A stretch of DNA of 64,000 nt from positions 62,001-126,000 of the forward strand of contig NZ_BLAF01000016.1 of the NCBI RefSeq assembly GCF_009687885.1, written 5' to 3'. Positions 17,634-27,470 of this stretch are shown piece after piece. The first letter of the stretch is position 1; every line of letters starts with the position of its first letter. The notes beneath the pieces are model-generated. The model had not been told where the DNA came from, did no database searches, and saw only the letters and a list, made by a program, of their open reading frames with translations. The translations under genes were made by a program, and so were the position numbers. The DNA comes from Acrocarpospora pleiomorpha. Its GTDB lineage: Bacteria > Actinomycetota > Actinomycetes > Streptosporangiales > Streptosporangiaceae.

Positions 17634-18233
17634 ATGACAACCGCCCCCCTTCCACTAGCGGCGAAGCCTCTCGCCGCCAGGCGTCATCGATTTGCCGCTT
17701 GGTTCATTGACGGCCTGGTCTGTATCCTCGCTACCGCGCCGTTGACACTGTCGTTCTACAAAGAAACGTCAGCCTCGGGAGAATCGATCTTCAGCAGTTT
17801 TGTCAACCCCTATGCGGGGAACCCCGAGTGGCGGATCGAAGTTGTCGCCACGGTCTTTCTCGGCATCTATTTCTGGCTATTGCACGCCCGATGGGGTCAG
17901 ACGCTTGGGAAGCGGCTCTGCCGTCTGAAAGTCGTGTCGAGCACGACTGGAGAAGTACCCAACATACGCGATTCCGGACTTCGTGCCCTTGTCCATCCCG
18001 TCCTGACAGCGATCCCATATCTCGGAGCGGTGCTCTATCTCGCCGACGCGCTGTGGATGTTCGCAGACCCTAAAAGGCGATGCCTCCACGATGTGATCGC
18101 CAAGACCGTCGTGATCGATCTACGGGACCCCGATCGGAGGGCCTCCGGCCGGTCGAGCCTACTCGTCGGGCTGGGCATCCTGTTCGCCCTGTGCATAGCC
18201 CTGGTACTGGTCTCCACACTCCTCGCGCGCTGA
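17634..18233 (+). CDS. RDD-family membrane protein
   Basis: A 199-aa membrane protein. The RDD signature is RRHRFAAWFIDGLVCIL near the N-terminus, with at least three hydrophobic helices (first near residue 25, then VEVVATVFLGIYFWLL, and a C-terminal VGLGILFALCIALVLVSTLL). The conserved GQTLGKRLCRLKVV segment follows the second helix and GLRALVHPVL follows that. The ATG at 17634 gives a normal RDD start; the longer frame from 17547 overlaps the rhodanese remnant. Function is unknown, and some RDD proteins act as Na+/H+ antiporters. Confidence 0.8.
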   Translation: MTTAPLPLAAKPLAARRHRFAAWFIDGLVCILATAPLTLSFYKETSASGESIFSSFVNPYAGNPEWRIEVVATVFLGIYFWLLHARWGQTLGKRLCRLKVVSSTTGEVPNIRDSGLRALVHPVLTAIPYLGAVLYLADALWMFADPKRRCLHDVIAKTVVIDLRDPDRRASGRSSLLVGLGILFALCIALVLVSTLLAR

Positions 18234-18620
18234 TCCGAAGATCGGACAGTTCCAGCCCAGGCGCGTGTAACCAGCAGCCCGTGGTCAAGAACGCTCGGCT
18301 TCCGGACGTTCTCTGGCCGCCCCGCGCAGCATCTCGGCCCTGCTCCAATCCCCAGGCCGGGTGCGGGCGCTTGGTTAAAGGCCGGGGTAAATCCTGATGG
18401 GGCTTCATGGAGCGAGAGGTCTCGGTGGAGCGGGGGAATCGCGTGTAGCGCGTGTATTTGCGGTGGAGGGGGTGGATCTACCAGGGCTAGCTGTGGCTGT
18501 CACCTAAGTGTGGATTCCACTTACCTGGGGTGTTGCGGGGTCGTTATATCAGGAAGGGCCGCGTACGTCTGGTCTATGTGACGGGGGCGCGTAAGCACAG
18601 CCGGAGGGGGGAGGGCGGTC
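18234..18620. promoter_or_regulatory. 387-bp gene-free region upstream of the hydrogenase island
   Basis: No convincing gene is seen here. An inverted repeat TAAGTG-N7-CACTTA at 18505-18523 lies about 100 bp before the first hydrogenase-island gene and may be a regulator site. The rest shows no clear structure. Confidence 0.4.
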
Positions 18621-20003
18621 GTGGTTGTGGAATGTATTGACGCGGTCCCTGGGTTTCTGGCGGCGCAGGCGGTTGCGGATGCGGTTTTGTATGAGGGTTA
18701 TCTGTTGTATCCGTATCGGCGGTCTTCGGCGAAGAATCGGGTTCGATGGCAGTTCGGGGTGCTTCTTCCGGAGTCTTGGGCGCGGGAGAACGGGCTGGCC
18801 GATGTGGGGACGGGTGTGGCGGGGTCGGCTGAGTCGTGGTGGCAGCGGACTGAGTGTTTGGTCAGGGCGTCGGAGGATGCGGTTGTGCACTGCCGTGTTC
18901 GGTTTCTGCATTTGCGGTGCCGGGCGGTGGAGGAGCGTCTTTCTGATGGGACGCATCGGGTGGCCGATCGGGTTGAGGCCGGGGCTGGGACGGCGCTGAG
19001 TTTTGACGAGGCTGTTCCCCGCGAAGTTGACATTCAGGTGTCCGTGGGTGAGTTGCTCGCCGGGGAGAGGCGGTTCGACGTCCGGGTGCCGGGGGGCGAG
19101 GAGGTCGAAACGCTCACCGATGCGCGGGGGCGTCCGGTGGGGCGGGTGCGGCGGGAAGGGTGGCCGCTGCGAGGGTCCCTCATTCTGTCGATGGTCGCCT
19201 GCGATGCTCCGCTGTTCAGGTTGTGTGCGCGGGTTGAGAACACCGGTGACGAGCTTGCGCCGGGGTCGAGTCGGGATGAGGCGCTTCGGCGCTCGCTGAT
19301 CGCCTCCCATGTGCTGCTGGCCGTGCCGGGAGGGTGTTTCGTTTCGCTGCTCGAGCCTCCTGACTGGGCGGAGGCGGCCGCTCGCGGCTGCTCGAACGTG
19401 CGTACCTTTCCGGTGCTGGTGGGGGGCGAGGAGGCGAGTGAGCTGGTGCTGTCCTCGCCGATCCTGCTGTACGACCACCCGCGGGTCGCGCCCGAGAGTC
19501 CAGGTGACCTGCATGACTCGGCCGAGATCGACGAGATCCTGTCGCTGCGGACGTTGACGCTGACCGACGCCGAGAAGCGGGAGGCGCGGGCAACCGACCA
19601 GCGTGCCGCGGCGATCCTCGACCGCGTCGAGGCGATGACGCCGGAGACGCTGTCGCGTCTGCACGGGGTCGCTCGGCCGGGCCGTGCGGGGGTTGCTTGG
19701 TGGAGTCCGGAGGCGGATGCCGCTGTCGCTCCGGAGAGCAACAGTGTTCTGGTCGGCGGGACGTTGGTGCGGCGCGGGAGCCGGGTGCGCCTTCGGCCGC
19801 GCCTGCGGGGAAGCGACCCGCAGGACATGTTCTTGGACGGGAAGGCGGCCAGGGTCGAGGCGGTAATGCTCGATGTGGATGGGGCGTACCACCTCGCGGT
19901 GACTCTGGAGGACGACCCGGGGGCCGAGCTGCATCAGTGGTACGGGCGTTTTCGCTACTTCTCGCCGGATGAGGCCGAGCCGCTGAATGGGGGCGGGGAA
20001 TGA
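18621..20003 (+). CDS. Conserved hydrogenase-associated protein of unknown function
   Basis: A 460-aa soluble protein with no signal peptide, no transmembrane helix and no metal motif that I recognise. It begins with a GTG after a very purine-rich stretch (GGAGGGGGGAGG). Its stop overlaps the start of the hydrogenase protease gene (ATGA), so it is the leader gene of the structural operon. Notable segments are a stretch with LLYPYRRSSAKNRVRWQFGVL near residue 30 and a C-terminal region reading MFLDGKAARVEAVMLDVDG. I recall similar proteins beside actinobacterial group 1h hydrogenases but can assign no activity. Its 5' third is less GC-rich than the neighbours. Confidence 0.75.
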   Translation: MVVECIDAVPGFLAAQAVADAVLYEGYLLYPYRRSSAKNRVRWQFGVLLPESWARENGLADVGTGVAGSAESWWQRTECLVRASEDAVVHCRVRFLHLRCRAVEERLSDGTHRVADRVEAGAGTALSFDEAVPREVDIQVSVGELLAGERRFDVRVPGGEEVETLTDARGRPVGRVRREGWPLRGSLILSMVACDAPLFRLCARVENTGDELAPGSSRDEALRRSLIASHVLLAVPGGCFVSLLEPPDWAEAAARGCSNVRTFPVLVGGEEASELVLSSPILLYDHPRVAPESPGDLHDSAEIDEILSLRTLTLTDAEKREARATDQRAAAILDRVEAMTPETLSRLHGVARPGRAGVAWWSPEADAAVAPESNSVLVGGTLVRRGSRVRLRPRLRGSDPQDMFLDGKAARVEAVMLDVDGAYHLAVTLEDDPGAELHQWYGRFRYFSPDEAEPLNGGGE

Positions 20004-20521
20004 GCGGCCGAGTGCTTGTGGCGGGTATCGGGAACGTCTTCCTGGGAGATGACGGGTTCGGCGTCGAAGTCGTCAACCGGCTCGATGTCTCCGTTCTGCC
20101 GGAGACCGTCGATGTCGTCGACTACGGCATTCGGGGCGTTCATCTGGCGTATGAGCTGCTCGCCGGGCGCCACCACACGTTGATCATGGTGGACGCGGTT
20201 CCCGTCGAGGGTCCGCCGGGGACGGTGGCGGTTCTCGAGGTCGATGACGAGGACCCGCTGGGTCCCGTGCCGGTGAACGGGCACGGGATGCATCCCCAAG
20301 CCGTGCTCGATCTGCTGCGCGCGCTGGGCGGCGGAGTGCCGCGGGTGCTGATCGTGGGCTGCCGGCCCGCGGTGATCGATGAACTCATGGGCCTGTCCGA
20401 ACCGGTCGCCGCCGCCGTCGACGGCGCGGCCGCGCTGGTGGCGGAGCTGGCCCGGCAGGAGGCGGCGGACCTCGCCGCCCCGGTGATCCGACAAGCGGAC
20501 GCGGAGTGTGCCGATGCATGA
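20000..20521 (+). CDS. Hydrogenase maturation protease
   Basis: A 173-aa HupD/HycI-type endopeptidase that trims the C-terminus of the large subunit after Ni-Fe insertion. The start VLVAGIGNVFLGDDGFGVEVV holds the first conserved acidic residue after GIGN; a middle MVDAVPV and a later HGMHPQAVLDLL fit the family. It overlaps both neighbours, the upstream gene by ATGA and hypA by 8 bp. Confidence 0.9.
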   Translation: MSGRVLVAGIGNVFLGDDGFGVEVVNRLDVSVLPETVDVVDYGIRGVHLAYELLAGRHHTLIMVDAVPVEGPPGTVAVLEVDDEDPLGPVPVNGHGMHPQAVLDLLRALGGGVPRVLIVGCRPAVIDELMGLSEPVAAAVDGAAALVAELARQEAADLAAPVIRQADAECADA

Positions 20522-20887
20522 GACGGGGTTGTGCGATGCGATCGTCCTGGCGGTCCTGCGCCGGGCCGAGGGCCGGCGGGTGACCGCGGTCCGCGTCCGG
20601 GTCGGCGGGCACGCCGGCGGGCACGAAGTCGATCCGGCCGTCATCGATCAGGGTTTCCGGGTCGCGGCAGCCGGAACGGCGGCGCAGGACGCCGACGTCG
20701 ACGTCGTCATAGAACCGCTGTCGGTGCGCTGCCGGGACTGCGACAGCCACGGGCCGGCCCTGGACGCGCCCGCGCTGGTCGCCTGTCCCCGGTGTGGCGG
20801 CGTCGACATCGAGGTGACGGGCGGCACCGACGTCCAGCTGGAGGCGATCACTTTCGAGCCGCTTCCGACGGGCGGAGGTGTGTTGTG

Positions 20888-20888
<1 letters not shown>
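20514..20888 (+). CDS. hypA: Hydrogenase nickel insertion protein HypA
   Basis: A 124-aa HypA. The conserved N-terminus is MHE, where His2 binds nickel, and this fixes the start at 20514 rather than at the GTG two codons upstream. The zinc site is CRDC...CPRC (CxxC-x20s-CxxC). It delivers nickel to the large subunit. It overlaps the protease gene, and its stop overlaps the start region of the small-subunit gene. Its usual partner HypB is not found in this window. Confidence 0.93.
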
Positions 20889-21919
<1,031 letters not shown>

Positions 21920-21946
21920 ACCCGCGGAGCAAGGAGGAGTACGAGC

Positions 21947-23737
21947 ATGGTCATGGAGCAGACCGAAGGCGCCGAAGAGGTCGGCCGGCTGGTCGAGATG
22001 TCGTGGGACCCGATCACCCGCATCATCGGCAACCTCGGCATCTATACGAAGATCGACTTCGCCAACCAGCGGGTCGTGGAGTGTCACAGCACCTCCTCGC
22101 TGTTCCGTGGCTATTCGGTGTTCATGAAGGGCAAGGATCCACGGGACGCGGGGTTCATCACCAGCCGCATCTGCGGCATCTGCGGCGACAACCACACCAC
22201 ATGCTCGGTGTACGCCCAGAACATGGCGTACGGCATCAAGACTCCCAAGCTCGCCGAGTGGATCATCAATCTCGGCGAGGCCGCCGAGTACATGTTCGAC
22301 CACACCCTCTTCCAGGACAATCTCGTCTTCGTCGACTTCTGCGAGGCGATGGTCAAGGGCACCAACCCCGGCCTGCTGAAGCGGGCGAAGACCACCGAGG
22401 CGCCGAACGCCGCCATCCACGGCAAGCGCACCATCGCGGAGATCATGGAGGCGTTCAACCCGTTCGAGGGGGACGTGTACAAGGAGGCGCTGCGCGTCAG
22501 CCGTACCACGCGGGAGATGTTCTGCCTCATGGAGGGCAGGCATGTGCACGCGTCGACGGTCTATCCGGGCGGGGTCGGGACGATGCCGAGCCCGACGTTG
22601 TTCACCGACTACCTGTCCCGGCTGATCGGCATCGTGGACTTCATCAAGAAGTCCGTGGCGCTGAACGACGACGTCTTCAACTTCTTCTACGAGGCCCTGC
22701 CCGGCTACGAGGAGGTCGGCAGGCGCCGGATCCTGCTGGGCTGCTGGGGGGCGTTCCAGGATCCCGAAGTGGTCGACTACCGCTATGCGACGATGAACGA
22801 GTGGGGCAAGGCGATGTTCGTCACCCCCGGCGTGGTCGTCGACGGCGAGCTGATCACGACCAACCTGGTGGACATCAACCTGGGCATCCGCATCCTGCTG
22901 GGCAGCTCGTTCTACGACGACTGGGTGGCCGAGGAGCCGTTCGTCACCCGGGATCCGCTCGGCAATCCGATCGACATCCGGCATCCCTGGAACCAGACCA
23001 CCCTGCCCGCGCCGCAGAAGCGTGACTTCAAGGGCAACTACAGCTGGGTGATGAGCCCGCGCTGGCTGGATCCGCGCACCGGCGACCACCTGCCGCTGGA
23101 CACCGGCGGCGGCCCGTTCGCCCGGCTGTACACCACGGCCCTCGCCGGCCTGGTGGACACGCCGTACGTCAAGGCGACCGGTTCGTCGGTGCGGATCTCG
23201 CTGCCGAAGGGGAACGAACTGCCGGAGACGACGCTGGAGTGGCGGATCCCGCAGTGGTCGAACGCCATCGAGCGCAACCGGGCCCGGGTGTACTTCGTGG
23301 CGTACGCCGCGGCGATGGCCGTGCACTTCATCGAGCAGGCCCTGGGGCGGGTGCGCGGCGGCGACATGAAGGTCTTCCAGGACTTCGAGGTGCCGGACGA
23401 GGCGATCGGCGCGGGTTTCCACGAGGCGGTGCGCGGGGTGCTCTCGCATCACATGGTGATCCAGAAGGGCAAGATCGCCAACTACCATCCGTACCCGCCG
23501 ACCCCGTGGAACGCCAGTCCGCGTGACGAGTTCGGCACGCCGGGGCCGTACGAGGACGCCGTCCAGGGCATGCCGATCTTCGAGGAGAACGGGCCGGACG
23601 ACTTCAAGGGCGTGGACATCATGCGCGCGGTCCGCAGCTTCGATCCGTGCCTGCCCTGCGGCGTGCACATGTACCTCGGCAAGGGGCGCACGCTGAAGAA
23701 GCTGCACTCCCCCATGTTCGGGGCCGGCCATGGCTGA
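21947..23737 (+). CDS. hhyL: [NiFe]-hydrogenase large subunit, group 1h (Hhy type)
   Basis: A 596-aa catalytic subunit holding the Ni-Fe(CN)2CO centre. The N-terminal motif is RICGICGDNHTTC (RxCGxCxxxH), and the C-terminal motif is DPCLPCGVH (DPCxxCxxH), followed by about 17 residues that the upstream protease would remove. An excellent ribosome binding site, AAGGAGGA, precedes the ATG. The L1/L2 motifs and length fit the high-affinity, oxygen-tolerant group used by actinomycetes to scavenge trace H2 during starvation. Confidence 0.95.
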   Translation: MVMEQTEGAEEVGRLVEMSWDPITRIIGNLGIYTKIDFANQRVVECHSTSSLFRGYSVFMKGKDPRDAGFITSRICGICGDNHTTCSVYAQNMAYGIKTPKLAEWIINLGEAAEYMFDHTLFQDNLVFVDFCEAMVKGTNPGLLKRAKTTEAPNAAIHGKRTIAEIMEAFNPFEGDVYKEALRVSRTTREMFCLMEGRHVHASTVYPGGVGTMPSPTLFTDYLSRLIGIVDFIKKSVALNDDVFNFFYEALPGYEEVGRRRILLGCWGAFQDPEVVDYRYATMNEWGKAMFVTPGVVVDGELITTNLVDINLGIRILLGSSFYDDWVAEEPFVTRDPLGNPIDIRHPWNQTTLPAPQKRDFKGNYSWVMSPRWLDPRTGDHLPLDTGGGPFARLYTTALAGLVDTPYVKATGSSVRISLPKGNELPETTLEWRIPQWSNAIERNRARVYFVAYAAAMAVHFIEQALGRVRGGDMKVFQDFEVPDEAIGAGFHEAVRGVLSHHMVIQKGKIANYHPYPPTPWNASPRDEFGTPGPYEDAVQGMPIFEENGPDDFKGVDIMRAVRSFDPCLPCGVHMYLGKGRTLKKLHSPMFGAGHG

Positions 23738-24029
23738 GCGTCTCGACGACCGGACCGTCGCCGGACGGCTGGAGGTGCTGGAGGAGCTGCTCGCCGAGCT
23801 GGAGGCGTCGGGCGCGGAGACGGCGCTCGACGCGATCGCCCTGCTCGCCGAGGTGTACGGCGAGGCGCTCGCCCGGGTCATGCGGCACGCTCCCGAGCTC
23901 CATACGGACCTGGCGAAGGACGTGCTGCTGGCGCACCTGCTCGCGCTCCACGGGCTCGGGCAGCAGGAGGAGAAGGCGTTCATACCGGTGGACGCGCTGC
24001 TGCGAAGACCGGCGGGGAGCACGCCGTGA
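23730..24029 (+). CDS. Small helical hydrogenase-cluster protein, unknown function
   Basis: A 99-aa protein predicted to be mostly helical, with Leu/Ala/Glu-rich text such as RLEVLEELLAELEASGAETALDA broken only by short turns, and no Cys. It overlaps the hhyL stop by 8 bp, and its own stop overlaps the next start (GTGA), so it is made with the hydrogenase. A chaperone or scaffold role would fit but is only inference. Confidence 0.75.
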   Translation: MAERLDDRTVAGRLEVLEELLAELEASGAETALDAIALLAEVYGEALARVMRHAPELHTDLAKDVLLAHLLALHGLGQQEEKAFIPVDALLRRPAGSTP

Positions 24030-24643
24030 GCGTGCTCGAACGGGTGATCAACAGGACGGTGCGCCGCGAGCGGCAGGCGCCCGAGCCGTGCGAGCTGTGC
24101 GGCGCTCCGCTGTCCGGCGCGCACGCCCACCTGCTGGAGGACCGGCACGAGCGGCTGCTGTGCGCCTGCCGGGCGTGCGCGCTGCTGTTCGAACGCGGCG
24201 CGGCCGGTCTGGGCCGGTTCCGGCTGGTGCCGGACCGCCGGGTCCGGATCACCGGGCCGCCCCCTGCCGACCTCGGCATCCCCGTGGGCCTGGCGTTCTT
24301 CGTGCTCAAGGCCGACGGCGTCGTGGTGGCGCACTATCCGAGCCCGGTCGGCGCCACGCGCTGGGACCTGGACCCCGGCGCCTGGGAGCGCGTCACCGGC
24401 CGGTACGAGCCGCTGGGCTCGATGCGGCCGGGCGTGGAGGCGTTCCTGGTGGCCGTCGTCCGCGGCATGGACGAGCGGTGGCTGGTGCCCATCGACGACT
24501 GCCACCGGCTGGTGGCGCTGGTCCGGGGGGAGTGGAAGGGCATGTCCGGCGGCACGGAGCTCTGGACGCGGCTGGAACAGTTCTTCGCCGAACTCGCGAG
24601 AAAGGGAGGACGACATGGCGCGGATCCGGGTGGGCAAGCCTGA
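24026..24643 (+). CDS. Hydrogenase-cluster protein with Cys pairs (DUF5947-like)
   Basis: A 205-aa protein. The N-terminal part has a zinc-ribbon-like arrangement, CELCGAPL followed about 25 residues later by CACRACALLF. A longer domain without recognisable motifs follows (GLAFFVLKADGVVVAHYPSP, then VPIDDCHRLVALVRGEWKG). I believe this matches DUF5947, a family common beside actinobacterial hydrogenases, but that name is from memory. It is coupled to the upstream gene by GTGA and overlaps the next small gene by 29 bp. Confidence 0.7.
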   Translation: MSVLERVINRTVRRERQAPEPCELCGAPLSGAHAHLLEDRHERLLCACRACALLFERGAAGLGRFRLVPDRRVRITGPPPADLGIPVGLAFFVLKADGVVVAHYPSPVGATRWDLDPGAWERVTGRYEPLGSMRPGVEAFLVAVVRGMDERWLVPIDDCHRLVALVRGEWKGMSGGTELWTRLEQFFAELARKGGRHGADPGGQA

Positions 24644-24824
24644 CGTGGCGCCCGACACGACCTCGCACGTCAAGGGCGTGCGGGAGGGCAACCAGGGGCG
24701 CGCGCGCCGGCAGCAGGCGGGACACCACCGGGACGGCAGCGCGGACGCGCGCCGGTCGACGGGGGTCCGGCCCAAGAAGGAGAACCCGATCCTGCCGGTC
24801 ATGCCGAACCTGCCCCCGGGCTGA
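24615..24824 (+). CDS. Small basic hydrogenase-cluster protein
   Basis: A 69-aa, strongly basic and probably disordered protein (RARRQQAGHHRDG, RRSTGVRPKK) ending in a Pro-rich PILPVMPNLPPG. A clear ribosome binding site (AAAGGGAGG) precedes the ATG inside the end of the previous gene, which supports translation. Function is unknown; it may help assemble or anchor the hydrogenase. Confidence 0.6.
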   Translation: MARIRVGKPDVAPDTTSHVKGVREGNQGRARRQQAGHHRDGSADARRSTGVRPKKENPILPVMPNLPPG

Positions 24825-24849
24825 CCGATTGGAGAGGAGGTGAGGTGAC

Positions 24850-24960
24850 ATGCGGAACCGCAAGAAGATGCTGGCTCTGCTCGTCGGAGGCGCGCTCCTG
24901 GCGCTGTTCTGGCGGGAGCTGCCCGCGCTGAAGCGCTACATCAAGATCGAACGAATGTAA
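24850..24960 (+). CDS. Single-helix small membrane protein (DUF6893-like)
   Basis: A 36-aa protein with a basic N-terminus (MRNRKKM), one hydrophobic helix (LALLVGGALLALFW) and the ending RELPALKRYIKIERM. That ending is characteristic of a tiny actinobacterial family I know as DUF6893, often placed beside hydrogenase genes. A GGAGAGGAGGTGAGG-type ribosome binding site lies immediately upstream. It may tether the soluble hydrogenase to the membrane, which is inference. Confidence 0.7.
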   Translation: MRNRKKMLALLVGGALLALFWRELPALKRYIKIERM

Positions 24961-24980
24961 TCGAAAGGGCGGCACGGCTG

Positions 24981-25253
24981 ATGTGCCTGGGCATTCCCGG
25001 CGAGATCGTCGAAATCATCTCCGGACAGACCGAGCTGGCCATGGTCGACGTCGTGGGCGTCCGGCGGGCCATCAACACCGGCCTGCTGGGGGAAGGGGAA
25101 GTCCGCCCAGGCGACTGGGTGCTGGTCCACGTGGGCTTCGCGATGTCCAAGATCGACGAAGCGGAGGCGGCGGCCACGCTCGCTCTGCTCAGCGGTCTTG
25201 GACAGGCCTACACCGATGAGCTCGAAGCGCTCGCAGAGTCAGATATCACCTGA
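24981..25253 (+). CDS. hypC: Hydrogenase maturation chaperone HypC
   Basis: A 90-aa HypC. The start MCLGIPGEIVEI carries the essential Cys2 and the IPG motif; the OB-fold body includes VDVVGVRRAINTGLL and VLVHVGFAMSKID. With HypD it carries the Fe(CN)2CO unit to the large subunit. It precedes hypD by 28 bp in the same operon. Confidence 0.95.
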   Translation: MCLGIPGEIVEIISGQTELAMVDVVGVRRAINTGLLGEGEVRPGDWVLVHVGFAMSKIDEAEAAATLALLSGLGQAYTDELEALAESDIT

Positions 25254-25281
25254 AGCCTGAAAAGCCGGAAAGGCTACCGAC

Positions 25282-26409
25282 GTGCGTTTCATCGACGAAT
25301 ATCGCGATGCGGGCAAGGCCCGGAGCCTGGCATCGCAGATCCGGGACCTCTGCGAGCCGGGCCGTAAGTACACGTTCATGGAGGTGTGCGGGGGCCACAC
25401 GCACACCATCTACAAGCACGGGCTGGAGGACTACCTGCCGGAGGCCGTGACCCTGGTGCACGGCCCCGGCTGCCCGGTGTGCGTGATCCCGATGGGACGT
25501 ATCGACGACGCCATCGCGATCGCCCGCCGGCCGGGGGTGATCATGACGTCGTTCGGCGACATGATGCGGGTGCCCGGCGGCCAGGGGTCGTTCCTGGACG
25601 CCAAGGCCGCCGGTGCGGACATCCGCATGGTGTACTCGCCGCTGGACGCTCTGAAGATCGCTCGTACGAATCCGGATCGCACGGTCGTCTTCATGGCCAT
25701 CGGGTTCGAGACGACGGCGCCGTCCACGGCGATGACCGTGCTGCGGGCGGCCGCCGAGGGGATCTCCAACTTCTCCGTCTTCTGTAACCACGTGACTGTC
25801 ATTCCGGCGATCAAGGCCATTCTGGATTCGCCGGACCAGCGGCTGGACGGGTTCATCGGGCCCGGCCACGTGTCGACCGTGATCGGTTGCCGGCCGTACG
25901 AGTTCATCGCCGGGGAGTATGGGAAGCCGCTTGTGTGTGCCGGGTTCGAGCCTTTGGACGTCCTGCAGTCGATCCACATGTTGCTCCGGCAACTCGCCGA
26001 AGATCGGTCCGAGGTGGAGAACCAGTACACCCGGGTGGTGCGGTGGGAGGGCAACCGCAAGGCCCTTGAGGTGATCTCCCAGGTGATGGAGCTCCGGCCG
26101 TACTTCGAGTGGCGGGGGCTGGGGTTCATCTCGCACTCCGCGCTGCGGATGCGGGAGGAGTACGCGGCGCATGACGCCGAAGGGCTCTTCGAGGTGCCCG
26201 GCGTGCGGGTGGCCGATCCCCAGGCGTGCCAGTGCGGGGAGGTGCTCAAGGGTGTGCTGAAGCCGTGGGAGTGCAAAGTCTTCGGCACCGCCTGCACGCC
26301 CGAGACGCCGATCGGCACCTGCATGGTCTCCTCGGAGGGGGCCTGCGCCGCGTACTACAACTTCGGCCGGTTCACCCGTACGCGCCTCAAGGAGACGAGC
26401 CACCGATGA
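25282..26409 (+). CDS. hypD: Hydrogenase maturation protein HypD
   Basis: A 375-aa FeS protein on which the Fe(CN)2CO group is assembled. Conserved motifs are FMEVCGGHTHTIYKHG, HGPGCPVCVIP (the CxxC thiol pair), IGFETTAPSTA, GPGHVSTVIG and the C-terminal [4Fe-4S] Cys residues around CQCGEVLKG, KPWECKVFGTACTP and GTCMVSSEGACAAYY. The start is GTG. Its stop overlaps the hypE ATG. Confidence 0.96.
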   Translation: MRFIDEYRDAGKARSLASQIRDLCEPGRKYTFMEVCGGHTHTIYKHGLEDYLPEAVTLVHGPGCPVCVIPMGRIDDAIAIARRPGVIMTSFGDMMRVPGGQGSFLDAKAAGADIRMVYSPLDALKIARTNPDRTVVFMAIGFETTAPSTAMTVLRAAAEGISNFSVFCNHVTVIPAIKAILDSPDQRLDGFIGPGHVSTVIGCRPYEFIAGEYGKPLVCAGFEPLDVLQSIHMLLRQLAEDRSEVENQYTRVVRWEGNRKALEVISQVMELRPYFEWRGLGFISHSALRMREEYAAHDAEGLFEVPGVRVADPQACQCGEVLKGVLKPWECKVFGTACTPETPIGTCMVSSEGACAAYYNFGRFTRTRLKETSHR

Positions 26410-27470
26410 CCGAGGAACAGGTCCTGGAGCGGATCGAGCGCGCCCGCCGCCGCAAGCCCAAGGTCAAGGAGGAGCGGATCACGCTCGCCCACGGCGCGGG
26501 CGGCAAGGCGACGCGGACCCTGATCGAGGCGGTCTTCGTCGAGGCCTTCCGCAATCCCGTCCTGGAGCCGCTGGCGGACGGCGCCGTGCTCGACGTCGAC
26601 GGCGGGCGGCTGGTCTTCACCACGGACTCCTTCGTGGTGTCCCCGCTGTTCTTCCCCGGCGGCGACATCGGCGACCTCGCGGTCAACGGAACCGTCAACG
26701 ATCTGGCGGTCTGCGGCGCCCGGCCGCTGTACCTGTCGGCCGGGTTCATCCTGGAGGAGGGCTTCCCCGTCGCCGACCTGCGCCGGATCACCGGCTCCAT
26801 GGCGGCCGCGGCCGCGCGTGCCGGGGTCCAGGTGGTGACCGGGGACACCAAGGTGGTGCAGCGGGGCAGGGGCGACGGCTGCTACGTGACCACGTCCGGG
26901 GTCGGAGTGCTGGAGCGGGATATCACGCTGGGCGATTCGATGGTACGGCCCGGCGACGCGGTGATCGTGTCCGGGCCGATCGGCGAGCACGGCGTCACGA
27001 TCATGATCGCCCGGGGGGAACTGGACATCGAGGCGGACCTCGCCTCGGACACCGCGCCTGTGCACGAGCTGGTCGCGGCCCTGCTCGACGCCGTACCGGT
27101 GCGCATGGTGCGCGACGCCACGCGCGGCGGGGTGGCCACGGTCCTCAATGAGGTCGCCCAGGCCGCGAAGGTCGCGGTGGTGGTCGACGAGCCGGCGGTG
27201 CCGGTGCGTCCTGTCGTGAACGGGGCCTGCGAGTTGCTCGGGCTGGATCCGTTGTACGTGGCGTGCGAGGGCAGGTTCGTCGCGGTCGTGGACGGTGATC
27301 ACGCGGATGCGGCGGTGGCCACGATGCGCCGGCATCCGCTCGGCGAGGGTGCCGCGGTCGTGGGCGTGGTCGAGGCCGACCCGCCGGGACTCGTGCTGCT
27401 CAGGACCGCGTTCGGTGGCACGAGGATCGTCGACCTGCTAGTCGGGGATCCGCTGCCGCGCATCTGCTGA
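26406..27470 (+). CDS. hypE: Hydrogenase maturation protein HypE
   Basis: A 354-aa AIR-synthase-fold enzyme that dehydrates a carbamoyl group on its C-terminal Cys to thiocyanate, the source of the iron cyanide ligands. The ending PRIC supplies the required C-terminal Cys. Other motifs are LAHGAGGKATRTLI and TDSFVVSPLFFPGGDIG. The ATG at 26406 overlaps the hypD stop; the N-terminus has an Arg/Lys-rich extension of about 25 residues. It converges on hypF with a 33-bp overlap. Confidence 0.96.
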   Translation: MTEEQVLERIERARRRKPKVKEERITLAHGAGGKATRTLIEAVFVEAFRNPVLEPLADGAVLDVDGGRLVFTTDSFVVSPLFFPGGDIGDLAVNGTVNDLAVCGARPLYLSAGFILEEGFPVADLRRITGSMAAAAARAGVQVVTGDTKVVQRGRGDGCYVTTSGVGVLERDITLGDSMVRPGDAVIVSGPIGEHGVTIMIARGELDIEADLASDTAPVHELVAALLDAVPVRMVRDATRGGVATVLNEVAQAAKVAVVVDEPAVPVRPVVNGACELLGLDPLYVACEGRFVAVVDGDHADAAVATMRRHPLGEGAAVVGVVEADPPGLVLLRTAFGGTRIVDLLVGDPLPRIC